From the NCBI GenBank assembly GCA_026122225.1, contig JANEZZ010002664.1, forward strand, positions 248,001 through 312,000: DNA of 64,000 nt, given 5' to 3'. The position numbers and the translations under genes are program-made. Origin of the DNA: Heloderma charlesbogerti (lineage: Eukaryota; Chordata; Lepidosauria; Squamata; Helodermatidae). The notes below the pieces were generated by a model that was given only the letters and a program-made list of their open reading frames with translations, ran no database searches and had not been told where the DNA came from. Shown here piece by piece: positions 1-12,036 of the stretch. Within the stretch, counting starts at the first letter, position 1. The number at the start of each line of letters is the position of its first letter.

Positions 1-83
1 CTATCATCCAACATCCATGCATCTATCTATGCATCTATGCATCTATCTGTCTGTCTGTCTGTCTGTCTATCAATCATCTATGC

Positions 84-129
<46 letters not shown>

Positions 130-333
130 GCATCTATCTATCTATCTATCATCTATCTATCATCTATGCATCTATCATCTATGCACTTATCTATCTATCT
201 ATCTATCTATCATCTATGCATCTATCTATCTATCTATCTATCTATGCATCTATCTATGCATCTATCTATCTATCATCTATGCATCTATCTATCTGTGCAT
301 CTATCTATCTATGCATCTATCTATCATCTGTGC

Positions 334-366
<33 letters not shown>

Positions 367-419
367 ACAACCATCTATGCATCTATCTATGCATCTATCT
401 ATCTATCTATCTTCTATGC

Positions 420-452
<33 letters not shown>

Positions 453-678
453 CTATGCATCTATCTATCTATCTATTTATCTATGTGCATCTATGCATCT
501 ATCTATCATCTATCTATCTATCATCTATGCATCTATCTATCTATCATCTATGTATGTATGTATGTATGTATCTATCTATCTATCTATCAATCATCTATGC
601 ATCTATCTATCCATCCATCCATCTATCATCCAACATCTATGCATCTATCTATGCATCTATGCATCTATCTATCTGTGC

Positions 679-713
<35 letters not shown>

Positions 714-1232
714 ATCTATGTATGTATGTATGTATGTATCTATCTGTCTATCAATCATCTATGCATCTATCTATCCATCCATCCATCCATCCATCCATCC
801 ATCCATCATCCAACATCTATGCATCTATCTATGCATCTATGCATCTATGCATCTATCTGTCTGTCTGTCTATCAATCATCTATGCATCTATCTATCTATC
901 TATCAATCATCTATGCACTTATCTATCATCTATCTATCTATCTATCTATCATCTATGCATCTATCCATCTATCTATCTATCTATCTATCTATGCATCTAT
1001 CTATCTATCATCTATACATCTATCTATCTGTGCATCTATCTATCTATCTATCTACCTATCTATCATCTATGTATGTATGTATGTATGTATCTATCTGTCT
1101 ATCAATCATCTATGCATCTATCTATCCATCCATCCATCCATCCATCCATCTATCATCCAACATCTATGCATCTATCTATGCATCTATGCATCTATGCATC
1201 TATCTGTCTGTCTGTCTATCAATCATCTATGC

Positions 1233-1275
<43 letters not shown>

Positions 1276-1757
1276 ATCTATGCATCTATCTATCATCTAT
1301 GCATCTATCTATCTATCTATCATCTATGCATCTATCTATCTATCTATCTATCTATCTATGCATCTATCTATCTATCTATCATCTATACATCTATCTATCT
1401 GTGCATCTATCTATCTATGCATCTATCTATCATCTGTGTATCTATCTATCTATCTATCTATCTATCTAACAACCATCTATGCATCTATCTATCTATGCAT
1501 CTATCTATCTATCTATCTATCTTCTATGCATCTATCTATCTATTTATCTATTTATCTATCTCTGTGCATCTATGCACCTATCTATCATCTATCTATCTAT
1601 CATCTGTACATCTATCTATCTATCATCTATGTATGTATGTATGTATGTATGTATGTATGTATGTATCTATCTATCTATCTATCAATCATCTATGCATCTA
1701 TCTATCCATCTATCCATCTATCATCCAACATCCATGCATCTATCTATGCATCTATGC

Positions 1758-1795
<38 letters not shown>

Positions 1796-1917
1796 GCATC
1801 TATCTATCTATCTATCTATCTATCATCTATCTATCATCTATGCATCTATCTATCTATCATCTATGCATCTATCTATCTGTGCATCTATCTATCTATGCAT
1901 CTATCTATCATCTGTGC

Positions 1918-1950
<33 letters not shown>

Positions 1951-2080
1951 ACAACCATCTATGCATCTATCTATGCATCTATCTATCTATCTATCTATCT
2001 GTCTTCTATGCATCTATCTATCTATCTATCTATCTATGCATCTATCTATCACCTATGCATCTATCTATCGATCATCTATG

Positions 2081-2111
<31 letters not shown>

Positions 2112-2144
2112 GTATCTATCTATCTATCTATCTATCATCTATGC

Positions 2145-2183
<39 letters not shown>

Positions 2184-2243
2184 ATCTATCTATCATCTAT
2201 GCATCTATCTATCACCTATGCATCTATCTATCGATCATCTATG

Positions 2244-2286
<43 letters not shown>

Positions 2287-2521
2287 GTATGTATCTATCT
2301 ATCTATCATCTATGCACCTATCTATCATCTATCTATCTATCATCTATGTATGTATGTATGTATGTATGTATGTATGTATCTATCTGTCTATCAATCATCT
2401 ATGCATCTATCTATCTATCCATCCATCCATCCATCCATCTATCATCCAACATCTATGCATCTATCTATGCATCTATGCATCTATGCATCTATCTGTCTGT
2501 CTGTCTATCAATCATCTATGC

Positions 2522-2556
<35 letters not shown>

Positions 2557-2737
2557 ATCTATGCATCTATCTATCATCTATGCATCTATCTATCTATCTA
2601 TCTATCTTCTATGCATCTATCTATCATCTATGCATCTATCTATGCATCTATCTATCTATCTATCTTCTATGCATCTATCTATCTATCTATCTATGCATCT
2701 ATCTATCACCTATGCATCTATCTATCGATCATCTATG

Positions 2738-2772
<35 letters not shown>

Positions 2773-2859
2773 GTATCTATCTATCTATCATCTATGCATC
2801 TATCTATCTATCTATCATCATCATCATCTATGCATCTATCATCTATGCACCTATCTATC

Positions 2860-2901
<42 letters not shown>

Positions 2902-2922
2902 GCATCTATCTATCATCTATGC

Positions 2923-2953
<31 letters not shown>

Positions 2954-3133
2954 ATCTATGTATGTATGTATGTATGTATGTATCTATCTGTCTATCAATC
3001 ATCTATGCATCTATCTATCCATCCATCCATCCATCCATCCATCTATCATCCAACATCTATGCATCTATCTATGCATCTATGCATCTATGCATCTATGCAT
3101 CTATCTGTCTGTCTGTCTATCAATCATCTATGC

Positions 3134-3176
<43 letters not shown>

Positions 3177-3396
3177 ATCTATGCACTTATCTATCATCTA
3201 TCTATCTATCTATCTATCATCTATCTATCATCTATGCATCTATCTATCATCTACGCATCTATCTATCTATCTATCTATCATCTATGCATCTCTCTATCTA
3301 TCTATCTATCTATCTATCTATGCATCTATCTATCTATCATCTATGCATCTATCTATCTGTGCATCTATCTATCTATGCATCTATCTATCATCTGTG

Positions 3397-3430
<34 letters not shown>

Positions 3431-3476
3431 ACAACCATCTATGCATCTATCTATCTATGCATCTATCTATCTATGC

Positions 3477-3509
<33 letters not shown>

Positions 3510-3790
3510 CTATGCATCTATCTATCTATTTATCTATTTATCTATCTCTGTGCATCTATGCACCTATCTATCATCTATCTATCTATCATCTGTACATCTA
3601 TCTATCTATCATCTATGTATGTATGTATGTATGTATGTATGTATGTATCTATCTATCTATCTATCTATCTATCAATCATCTATGCATCTATCTATCCATC
3701 CATCCATCTATCATCCAACATCCATGCATCTATCTATGCATCTATGCATCTATCTGTCTGTCTGTCTGTCTGTCTATCAATCATCTATGC

Positions 3791-3828
<38 letters not shown>

Positions 3829-3922
3829 GCATCTATCTATCTATCTATCTATCATCTATCTATCATCTATGCATCTATCATCTATGCACTTATCTATCTA
3901 TCTATCTATCTATCATCTATGC

Positions 3923-3956
<34 letters not shown>

Positions 3957-4099
3957 GCATCTATCTATGCATCTATCTATCTATCATCTATGCATCTATC
4001 TATCTGTGCATCTATCTATCTATGCATCTATCTATCATCTGTGCATCTATCTATCTATCTATCTATCTATCTAACAACCATCTATGCATCTATCTATGC

Positions 4100-4132
<33 letters not shown>

Positions 4133-4415
4133 CTATGCATCTATCTATCTATCTATCTATCTTCTATGCATCTATCTATCTATCTATTTATCTATGTGCA
4201 TCTATGCATCTATCTATCATCTATCTATCTATCATCTATGCATCTATCTATCTATCATCTATGTATGTATGTATGTATGTATGTATGTATGTATCTATCT
4301 ATCTATCAATCATCTATGCATCTATCTATCCATCCATCCATCTATCATCCAACATCTATGCATCTATCTATGCATCTATGCATCTATCTATCATCTATCT
4401 ATCTATCATCTATGC

Positions 4416-4462
<47 letters not shown>

Positions 4463-4567
4463 ATCTATGCACCTATCTATCATCTATCTATCTATCTATC
4501 TATCTATCATCTATGCATCTATCTATCTGTGCATCTATCTATCTATGCATCTATCTATCATCTGTGC

Positions 4568-4598
<31 letters not shown>

Positions 4599-4648
4599 AA
4601 CAACCATCTATGCATCTATCTATCTATGCATCTATCTATCATCTGTGC

Positions 4649-4681
<33 letters not shown>

Positions 4682-4711
4682 ACAACCATCTATGCATCTA
4701 TCTATCTATGC

Positions 4712-4756
<45 letters not shown>

Positions 4757-4817
4757 CTATGCACCTATCTATTTATCTATCTATCTATCTATCTATCTAT
4801 TTATTTATCTATCTATC
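1..4817. repeat. Complex ATCT-type tetranucleotide array with higher-order structure
   Basis: The block is almost entirely CTAT/ATCT repeats interspersed with GCATCTAT, (ATCC)n, (GTAT)n, (CTGT)n and rare markers such as TCCAACATC and CTAACAACC. The marker CAACATC recurs near 10, 631, 811, 1158, 1726, 2447, 3051, 3716 and 4350, and several modules have spacings of about 600-720 bases, so it is not a simple (ATCT)n run. All three forward frames stay open for hundreds of codons because the repeat lacks stop codons; the IYLS/MHLS translations are not a gene. The array begins at the window edge and may extend further left. Confidence 0.97.
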
Positions 4818-5153
4818 GGGGATGTATGAGAATTTCACAACTGCAAACACAAACATGAGCAGGAACGCAAGTCTCGGGAAATTTTCACAATGTTCTGAAT
4901 GTGCGTCCGTGTTCAAAAGTGCGCATATGCGCACTTCCAAAGATCCATACTTGCGCAAGTGTGCATTCCCCTGCCCCAAATCCACATGTCCACACTTTAG
5001 CCTGGGGGGGGGGGAATGCGCGGGTTTTTTTTCCAATTGGGAAAATGTGCATTTTTTTTCCAAACTGGAAAAAAGATGCTTGCATTCAGGTATGCGAACA
5101 AGGCGAACTGAGCTTTGAGGAGGAATTCAGAGAACTTTAGTGAGCTTGAACAT
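4818..5153 (+). mobile_element. hAT-like non-autonomous element, long AT-rich family (copy 1)
   Basis: It starts with GGGATGTATGAGAATTTC, the same start as the element at 44196, and ends in a degenerate GAGCTTGAACATC. Inside are GCACATTTT-like stretches typical of this family. It abuts the tetranucleotide array directly, so any target duplication is hidden. No transposase ORF is present. Right boundary approximate. Confidence 0.6.
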
Positions 5154-5458
5154 CACGTTTGCCCATCCCATCCATCCATCCATATCACAATTATTTACAT
5201 GTCACCTTTCAGGATACAAATCCTACTGAGTAACCTGATGATGATGATGAATTCTTCCCTTGGAGGAGTTGGTGGAAGATGCACTGGGGGCAGAGAGGAT
5301 CCAGCTGGAACATGAGCCAGTGTCTAGTGTTACCCTCATCTCCCTCTCCCTCCTGGAATCCTTCCCACAAAGCAGTGGATGATAGATGCCCCTCGAGGGA
5401 GGGAAAAGTCCAACTGGGACAGGCCCTGAGGCCTTCTTTGCCTGCCTCTCTCTACAGC
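5154..5458. other. No gene seen; low-copy or degenerate repeat sequence
   Basis: It contains a short CATC run and a TGATGA run. Its right part (CAACTGG.CAGGCCCTGA) resembles sequence near 23440-23480, suggesting an old dispersed repeat. Confidence 0.4.
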
Positions 5459-6093
5459 TGTATGAGAATTTCATTTTTCTGCTTGCAAAATATGTAAGCA
5501 TGCTTTGTTTGCAGCCCCAAATGTGACCATGAGGACATGTCCAACAAAAATATTTGCAAATTGCCAGACACGTGCTCATGTTTGATTTGGGAGGTATCGT
5601 ATTTCTATTGAAATGATAGTCATTTCTAATTTAACATCTATACATATAAATTAGGACATACACATTTTATGCAAATCTCTGTCCTCTTTCGATCTTTTTG
5701 GTGATGTCTTTCCCCTCTTTTTTCTTTTTTCTTTTTTGGCGATGTTCGAGTTCGTTGAGGTTCTTGGAATTCTTCCTCAAAGCTCATTTCACCTCATTTG
5801 TGTTCCTAAATGCAAGTGTCTCCCCACGCCCACACCCAAATCAGGAAAGACACACATTTACCCCCATAGGCTAAAGTGTGAAAATGCAAATTTTGGGAAG
5901 CTCATATTTGCATAAGTGCACACTTTCAAATGTGAAGGAAGATGAACCCAGTTCATGCACTTGAAAAAAAAACACCATATGAAAATACACATGGATTTTC
6001 ACGCGAAAAGAAAAAAAACAAAATTCTCAATCTGACAGAGGCTCAAGGTGGAATGAGCTTCAAGAAGGAATTCAGTGAATTTCTGTGAGCCCA
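5459..6093 (+). mobile_element. hAT-like non-autonomous element, long AT-rich family (copy 2), composite
   Basis: The left part (TGTATGAGAATTTCATTTTTC, then GCAGCCCCAAATGTGA) matches the elements at 42661 and 44196. The right part (TCTCAATCTGACAGAGGCTC) matches 45150-45180. The stretch 5585-5720 is also found near 39130-39265 outside this family, so it may be a separate insertion. The right end is interrupted by the next element at 6094. Confidence 0.5.
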
Positions 6094-6441
6094 TAGGGAT
6101 GTTAGAGAATTCCGCCACGGACTCCAATGAGTCCGTGGCAGAATGGGGCAACCCTCACCACCACCCCGCAAAATTTTCCCGGGATGAACCCTACCTGTTG
6201 TTGGCTGTCTAGTCAATCCACTGCCCCAGTCTGTGATCGCAAATGGCTGCCCTGGTCTGCAGCCGCCATTTGCCTTCCTACTTTAGCCATGATAGGCTAC
6301 GTAAGTATTTACTTATGTAGTATTTATTTACTTAAGTATTTACGTAGCCTATCACGGCAAAGAGCAGGGACGCAAATAGCATCCGCTATGCCATTTGTGT
6401 CCCTGAGTTTTCCCGTGCAGTTCCTGTTCAGGCCGTTCATA
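6094..6441 (+). mobile_element. Palindrome-bearing hAT-like element, right end damaged
   Basis: It begins TAGGGATGTTAGAGAATTCCGCC. It holds one large hairpin at about 6290-6358 built from GATAGGCTACGTAA arms. The expected right end (GTTCATACATCCCTA) appears as GTTCATAC followed directly by AGCCCA, which matches the left flank TGAGCCCA, so about nine terminal bases seem to be lost. Confidence 0.55.
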
Positions 6442-6533
6442 CAGCCCACACGCACACACTTCAAAAAAACCAAATCAGTTTGTGGTAAAACTGTTCTTTC
6501 CAGAAAACATCAAGTTCTGTCAATAGTAATTTC

Positions 6534-7074
6534 TAGGGGTGTATGAAACCCCACTTACCTGGCTCCGTCGGGTTCCGCAGGTGGGGGGAGGCGATCCGTT
6601 CCTCCCCCCGGAATCCTCGATGGGGGGGGGAGGCGATCCGTTCCTCCCCCCCGGAATCCTGCCCGGCTGGCTCCACTGTGCGGCCAGTCCACAGAGCTGC
6701 CGGCCGGGCCAACCCACAGCGGGGCCTCTACCCACTGCTGGGCTGCTGCAGACACAAATGGTGTCCTGCGTAGGGGATGCCATTTGCGTCCCTACGCTAG
6801 CCCGTGATAGGCTACGTAAATATTTACGTAGCCTATCACAGCTAAAGTGGGGACGCAAATGGCCCCTACACCATTTGCATCCCCACTTTAGCCGTGATAG
6901 GCTATGTAAATATTTACGTAGCCTATCACGGGCTAGCGTAGGGACGCTAATGGCGGCTGGAGCCGCCGCCACCACCGCATCCGCTACCAGGTAGGTCCGT
7001 CCTGGGGGCATTCCATGGGGTTCTTTAGAATCTGGCCTCTCTGGAATCTGTGGCAGAATTCTCCGCCATCCTTA
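6534..7074 (+). mobile_element. Palindrome-bearing hAT-like element with perfect 8-bp TSD
   Basis: The termini are TAGGGGTGTATG and CCGCCATCCTTA, flanked by a perfect direct repeat GTAATTTC at 6526-6533 and 7075-7082. Inside are two GATAGGCTACGTAAA hairpins (about 6815-6842 and 6893-6931) embedded in TTTGCGTCCC arms. An outward AGGTAGGT sits near 6990, and an inward-reading ACTTACCTGG near 6553 is a splice-donor-like motif on the minus strand. Confidence 0.88.
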
Positions 7075-7082
7075 GTAATTTC

Positions 7083-7592
7083 CAATTATGAATGGAGTGA
7101 ATGGTCCTATATTTGCTCACTTCAAAGTAAGGCTTTTATTTATAAACACCAGCTTTGGGGTTGGTTGGTTTTTGAGACTTCCATGCTGCTTTGTTGATGC
7201 TCAGCTTCTGGTGCAATGCAACCTCCTGTCCTCTGGAGGGGGCACATGCAGACATTCAATGTGACCAAAGGGCAAGATAGGAAGTGTGACACATCTGTTT
7301 GCTAAGAGCTGGAAAAATTGCTTCTCCCAAAGGCTGTACCGTGAGCCTCTCTGCCATGGGGTGGAGGCATCTCTGGGAGAGGTGTGCAGACGGCACTCTT
7401 TTGGGATGTGCTGCCCTCTTCCCTCCGTGCTTCTACCCTGCCCCACACACAGATTTTCCCCGCCATTGTCAGAGGTTATTTTGATACAGCATGGATGGGG
7501 GAACCATTTTCGGCCCAAGAGACACATTCACTCGAGGAAAGTATCTTGGGGGCTAGTAGTAGGTGGGGCTATTGCCCAATATGGGCAGGGCA

Positions 7593-7623
<31 letters not shown>

Positions 7624-8004
7624 GACACACACACACACACACACACACACAGACTGGGCAGTGTGGTCACGGGCAGAGGCCATAGGAAAGGGAAGTTTAA
7701 ACCTTGTCTTTGGCCGATGGCACCCTCAGGAATCTTCTCTTCAAGGTACTCCCAGAAGCATCTTCAACTATGGTGGCTTTCCCAGTCGGAGGGATAAAGG
7801 GCAAGCAGAGGCATGAGAACTTGAGCATCAAGGCAGTTCCCAATGGATCCTGCTCCCCTCTCACTTCTTGGAGGCGGTGGGGACTTTGGGGAGACAGATG
7901 AGGAGGCCCTTGAGGGCCAAAACATCCCAACCCCTCTGATCCAGAATATGGGTGAACACTTGAAGCACTGGAAAAGCTTAGGCTGAGTCTAGACAAGGGG
8001 AGAA
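7083..8004. other. No gene seen; unique sequence with CT/CA microsatellite
   Basis: Mostly unique sequence with a (CT)n(CA)n microsatellite at about 7599-7650. Short ORFs on both strands (for example around 7286-7816) run through the microsatellite and show no family resemblance or exon borders. Confidence 0.5.
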
Positions 8005-8600
8005 TGCATGTGATTATTTATTTTTATTTATTTATGTAAAACATCTGTATCCTGCCTTATATCATTAAGGTCTCAGGGAGGCATACAGATAAAATATATT
8101 TAAACAGTATAAAACAATAAATAATTTAAACAGCTAAAAACATATTAAACCATTAAACAAGCTAATACCAATTAAAATCTAAAACTATAAAACAGTTAAA
8201 ACAGTGTGCTACTTTAGGGAATGCATTTAGCCCTCAAAGGCTTTGGTAAAAAGCCGTGTTTTTACTTGGCACCAAAATGAAACTGATGTACATGCCAGTC
8301 GGGCCTCTGTGGGGAGGGCATTCCACAACCGGGGTGCCACAGCAGAGAAGGCCCTCTCCCACGTCCCACATAGTGTCTGTCTCGCACTGGTAGGGCACAG
8401 AGGAGGGCCCCTCCAACAGATCTCAGTCCTTGGGCAGACATATACAGGGAGAGGCACTCCCTCAAATATGGAGGTCCCAAGCCGCTTAAGGCTTTAAATG
8501 TCATCACCAGAACCTTGAATTCTGACCAGAAGCATATTGGATTATCCAAATGTGCAGCCACAGAGACAGTACTATGCATGCCTGAATCATCCTCCAAGTA
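8005..8600 (-). repeat. LINE-derived interspersed repeat, antisense
   Basis: It opens with an A/T-rich run (TTATTTATTT), then AAACAGTTAAAACAG-type sequence, then a conserved block (GGGCATTCCACAACC, AGAAGGCCCTCTCCC). The same order recurs at 39870-40275. This layout is common in reptile LINE 3' regions; the exact family is inference. Confidence 0.55.
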
Positions 8601-8637
8601 TCGTAATGGTGTGTGTGTGTGTGTGTGTACACATACA

Positions 8638-8826
8638 CATTTATATCCCCCCTTTTTTCCTCTTGCAAGGGACCCAGGGAGCCTTACATGGTCCTCCTCT
8701 CCATTTTATCTAGGCTAGGCTGAGAGTCAGTAAAAGGCCCAGTGAATTTTATGGCCAAGTGGGGACTAGAACCTGCATCTCCCAAGTCCCAGTCCAACAC
8801 TCTAACCACTACACCACAGTGGTATA
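8638..8826 (-). mobile_element. tRNA-derived SINE, antisense
   Basis: Reading the minus strand, the 5' head is ACCACTGTGGTGTAGTGGTTAG with a B-box-like GGTTCTAGTCCCC, then AAGTCACC..GGGCCTTTTAC, then a TATAAA tail. A (GT)n run adjoins the tail at 8611-8630. Family identity follows from the other copies in this window. Confidence 0.85.
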
Positions 8827-8833
8827 CTGGTGA

Positions 8834-9165
8834 TATGGATGTCTGTCGCTTGGAAATCCGGCCCTCTGGGGGCTTGATGGACTTCCGCAGCCCTCCCAAC
8901 AGGTTTTCCCTGAACTCCAGGGACTGTTCCTGTATTTCTTTTTGGTGTCGGCCACAATTGGCGCAAATACAGATTACACAAATTTGCGCCAATTACAGGT
9001 GTAATTTGTGGAAATAAAAACCCACAGAAAATCCACTAACTGGCCCAACTCACTGCAGACTGAGTCGGGCCAGTAAGCAGAAAAGAGACTGAAGCCTGGT
9101 GGGGGGCTGAGCCGACAAGAACGTGTTGTGCTCTGGCCCCCAAGCGGATTCCTCCAGCATCCCTA
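8834..9165 (+). mobile_element. hAT-like element, GCAAATT-rich family
   Basis: It starts TATGGATGTCTGTCGCTTGG (mutated TAGGGATGT) and ends TCCAGCATCCCTA. The centre has several near-inverted GCGCAAATT/AATTTGCGCC blocks shared with copies at 27360, 40343 and 58461. No clear 8-bp TSD is visible. Confidence 0.7.
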
Positions 9166-9443
9166 ACCCGGGAATGTAATCCATGCATGCGGAAAGCTAG
9201 CATGTTAGCAGGAAGTGCTTTAATGGAGGTGCTAGCTTTCTAGATAGAGTTCTCCCTCTTGCAGTCTGATGTCCTCTTTTGCAAATGCTTGCTTCGTCCC
9301 GCGCAAAATCATGACACTAAGGCAAAGTTTGACAGCTGGCCAATCCACCATTGAAGTTCGATCCGGCACTGCATTGTGCAGCTTACCTTTTGCTATGGGA
9401 TGGAATCCTACTGAGTGATGCATTTCTCAATGCAGGAGCCTGA

Positions 9444-9520
9444 TTCCCAGGCAGTCTCCCATCCAAGAACTAACCAGAGCTGGCCCTGCTTGGCTTCCGA
9501 GATCAGACAAGATGAGGCAC
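9444..9520 (-). pseudogene. 5S rRNA-derived sequence, antisense fragment
   Basis: The minus strand contains the hallmark internal region of vertebrate 5S rRNA: GATCTCGGAAGC, then AGCAGG, then GGTTAGTTCTTGGATGGGAGAC. Both ends of the roughly 120-nt gene are missing or diverged, and several bases differ from a functional 5S internal promoter. It could be a 5S pseudogene or the head of a 5S-derived SINE; I see no standard SINE body. Confidence 0.75.
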
Positions 9521-9614
9521 ATCCAGACCTTTGCTCAGATGAGCCATTCAATAAAAAAGAAAGAAAGAAAAAGGTGTGTGTTCGTGTGTGTGGCAGGGAG
9601 GGAGGATTTGACCC

Positions 9615-9996
9615 TTCTGCCTTGAGAAGAGAAGACTGAGGGGAGATAGGATAGCGCTCTTCAAGTCCTTGAAAGGTTGTCCCAGAGAGGAAGGCCAGGA
9701 TCTCTTCTCAATCATCCTGAAGTGCAGGACACGGAATCATGGGCTCAAGTGACAGGAAGCCAGATTCCGGCTGAACATCAGGAAAACGTCCTGACTGTTA
9801 GAGCAATACGACAATGGAACCAATTACCTGGGGAGATGGCGGGCTCTCCCGTGCTGGAGGCATTCAAGACGAGGCTGGACAGCCATCTGTCAGGGATACT
9901 CTGACTTGGATTCCTGCACTGAGCAGGGGGTTGGACTCGATGGTCTTATAGGCCCCTTCCAACCCTACTATTCTATGATTCTATTCTATGATTCCT
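9615..9996 (+). mobile_element. CR1 LINE 3' end
   Basis: It begins in the last ORF2 codons (GAGAAGAGAAGACTGAGGGG encodes EKRRLRG) and runs through the 3' UTR (GGCTGGACAGCCATCTGTC, GGTTGGACTCGATGG) to terminal ATTCTATGATTCTA repeats. It is 5'-truncated, as is usual for CR1. It matches the copies at 32262 and 48389, and its last part is the parent of the 114-bp satellite. Confidence 0.93.
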
Positions 9997-11269
9997 CTCC
10001 CTGAATCCCCCCCACCCCAGGAGGCTGACCCAGAGAGTGGGGTCAGAGGGTCAAAACGGAGGAAGCGTGGCTTCCTCGTGATGAAAAGTGACACCCCCAG
10101 GCGGTTCTGCCTTACATGCAAACCGTGGGGGCCTTTTTCCTTTTTTTGTTGTTGCTCTCAGTGCATCAAGGGATGAATGAGTCATAGGGATTTCCGTGCT
10201 GAGGAGCGGGCTAGCAGGAGGCCACGGGGATGATTTCTCATTCTGAAAAAGGGAAGCAGCTGCTCCTAGCTTAGCCAGCTGGCTCATGGCTCCGATTATG
10301 CCAGGAGCAGCATCTGCAGTAGTCTCCGATGGCCAGGCCTGCTGGATTCGCTTCGTCATTGGCAGGAGCCCAAGAGGAGGTCTGTGTTCCACTCAGCTGG
10401 AAGGTGGCAGGCTGGAAACTTCTCGTCTTCTTCTTCTTGTGTCCCAGGGCTTCTCAGAAACCAAAGCTGGCATCGGCCGAGGCTTCTTTCCTCAAGGGAC
10501 ATCCACCAGAGCCGCCTGACTAAGTAAGCCATCGGTGCACAAAGTTGTAAAAGCAGGCACCCCAGGGATCAAATCTGGCCCCAGATAGCCACACCCCCTT
10601 CCCCGGACCACTTATCGTTTGGTGGTTTCCTGCCTTTTGTGCGGTTCCCCCCCTACACACACACACACATTCTAACAGCTTGAAGTGCCTCTCCCAGTGC
10701 CAAGGTTCCCTTTTGTCCCTGCTGAACTTCAGACAGCTAAATCGAAACACGGACAAGAGGCTTCTATCCATGGCTCTTCAATCCTTTTACTTCAATGGGT
10801 CATACAGGTGCAGATTGTCCGTAACTCACAGTCTGCAAAGGAAAAGCCTTCAGGGAGTTCAAAGGGAAGCTAGGAAGGTTGAACATTGCCCACCGTTTGA
10901 GAAAAGGCGGGTACACTTTCCTAGCTTAATGTGGGGGGGATCTGCCTCTATCTCGCGAGGTCCCTACGCACAGCTGTTCCCGCCGGGCCAATCGGGCAGA
11001 TCGCCTCAGCTCCACCCCGGCCATCTCTCTCTTGGCTCTGCGCCTGCGCCTGGCGTCTAAGGATTCAGGCTCTCCAAGCCCCCGCTCTCCCTGTTCACCA
11101 TCTCTCACAGGGGTGTGTGAAGAGAGGCCCTCTCCGTCCAGCTGGACCATTGAAACGTGAGGAGTCTGTCTCTCCCTGACTGGAAGAGTCTGGGAAAGAT
11201 CCTCCCCCAAGTTTTGTGGTTCCTCTTCGGAAGCTGAGCTACTCTGGCAATACGAGCTTGAAGCTACAA
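9997..11269. other. No gene seen; mostly unique, GC-rich right part
   Basis: 10010-10530 looks unique. 10535-10600 (CACCCCAGGGATCAAATCTGG) is an old dispersed repeat. 10926-11210 is GC-rich and gives a 94-aa minus-strand ORF containing RRSARLARRE, a basic motif sometimes seen near the ends of retroelement polyproteins. No domain can be assigned and no splice borders are evident. Confidence 0.4.
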
Positions 11270-11440
11270 TAGGCTGGTAATTTTGGCCCAGCCCATTTGT
11301 TTTTGGCCCCGCCTCATTCTGCCTTCTGCCCCACCCACCACTTTCATGCAGCCTCCGAAAGCTTCCTCTAAGTTGAATTCAGCCTCAGGCTGAAATAGGG
11401 AAAGCCATCGCAGGGAAATCCAGCCCGTTTTAGGCTCGCC
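11270..11440. repeat. Old dispersed repeat (TTGGCCC/GCCCC type)
   Basis: The words TTTGGCCCCGCC and GAAAGCTTCCTCTAAGTTG-AATTCAG match, on the opposite strand, the repeat at 17642, 21135 and 56672 (GGCAGGGCCAAAGG, CTTCCTGCC). Class not determined. Confidence 0.45.
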
Positions 11441-11633
11441 GGATTTCCCCAGAGCCCCTGACTTGGCTTGCATTTGTGAGCCGATCTACAGGCAGTTAAG
11501 GAAATATCCAGGGCAGGTTGAGGTTGAACAGTCAGGAATTTATTAAAGCGCAACACAGCTGTGGGAGAGTCAGTCAAAACTGAGTCTCACCAAAAAAACA
11601 ACAACCCCGACCCAGAAACAGGATGCATTTATA

Positions 11634-11878
11634 GAGAGCCAGGGTGGTGTAGTGGTGAGGGTGTCGGACTGGGAGCTGGGAGATCCGGGTTCTAGTCCCC
11701 GCTTGGCCATGAAAGCTCACTGGGTGGCTCTGGGCCAGTCACAGAGTCTCAGCACAACCCACCTCACAGGGTTGTTGTTGTGAGGATAACATGGAGAGGA
11801 GGAGGATCATGTAAGCCGTCTTGGGTTCCTTACAAGAGGAAAAAAGGCGGAATAGAAATGCCATAAATAAATAAATAC
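11634..11878 (+). mobile_element. tRNA-derived SINE, full length
   Basis: The head GAGCCAGGGTGGTGTAGTGG carries an A-box-like start and GGGTTCTAGTCCCC a B-box. The body has GGGCCAGTCAC and CACAGGGTTGTTG. The tail is (ATAA)n. It sits inside the LTR-like sequence. Confidence 0.93.
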
Positions 11879-12036
11879 AGACTGAAAGTTGGAGGACAAA
11901 GAAAATACACGACACATGCTCGAGAGAAATTTAGCTCAGCAATGGTCTTATCAGGACGGCTGCCTTCTTATCTTTCGGGATGAGCTGCTTTGGTGGATAG
12001 GAATTTCCTGCTTATAATGAGCAAGTTACAATTACC

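Noticed and set aside
17..5118. ORFs of 100-1345 aa reading IYLS/MHLS repeats
   Set aside because: The tetranucleotide repeat lacks stop codons in all three forward frames; composition artefact, not coding.
6290..6358. Rho-independent terminator or attenuator hairpins
   Set aside because: The genome is eukaryotic and the hairpins are parts of TSD-bounded transposons.
9444..9520. Functional 5S rRNA gene
   Set aside because: Only the internal part is present, with several substitutions and no terminator or flanking 5S copies.
10926..11210. Minus-strand 94-aa protein with RRSARLARRE
   Set aside because: Short, GC-rich, no domain and no splice context; at most a retroelement remnant.
11634..11878. 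tRNA gene
   Set aside because: A- and B-box-like motifs belong to a SINE; no cloverleaf closes and the tail is (AAAT)n.
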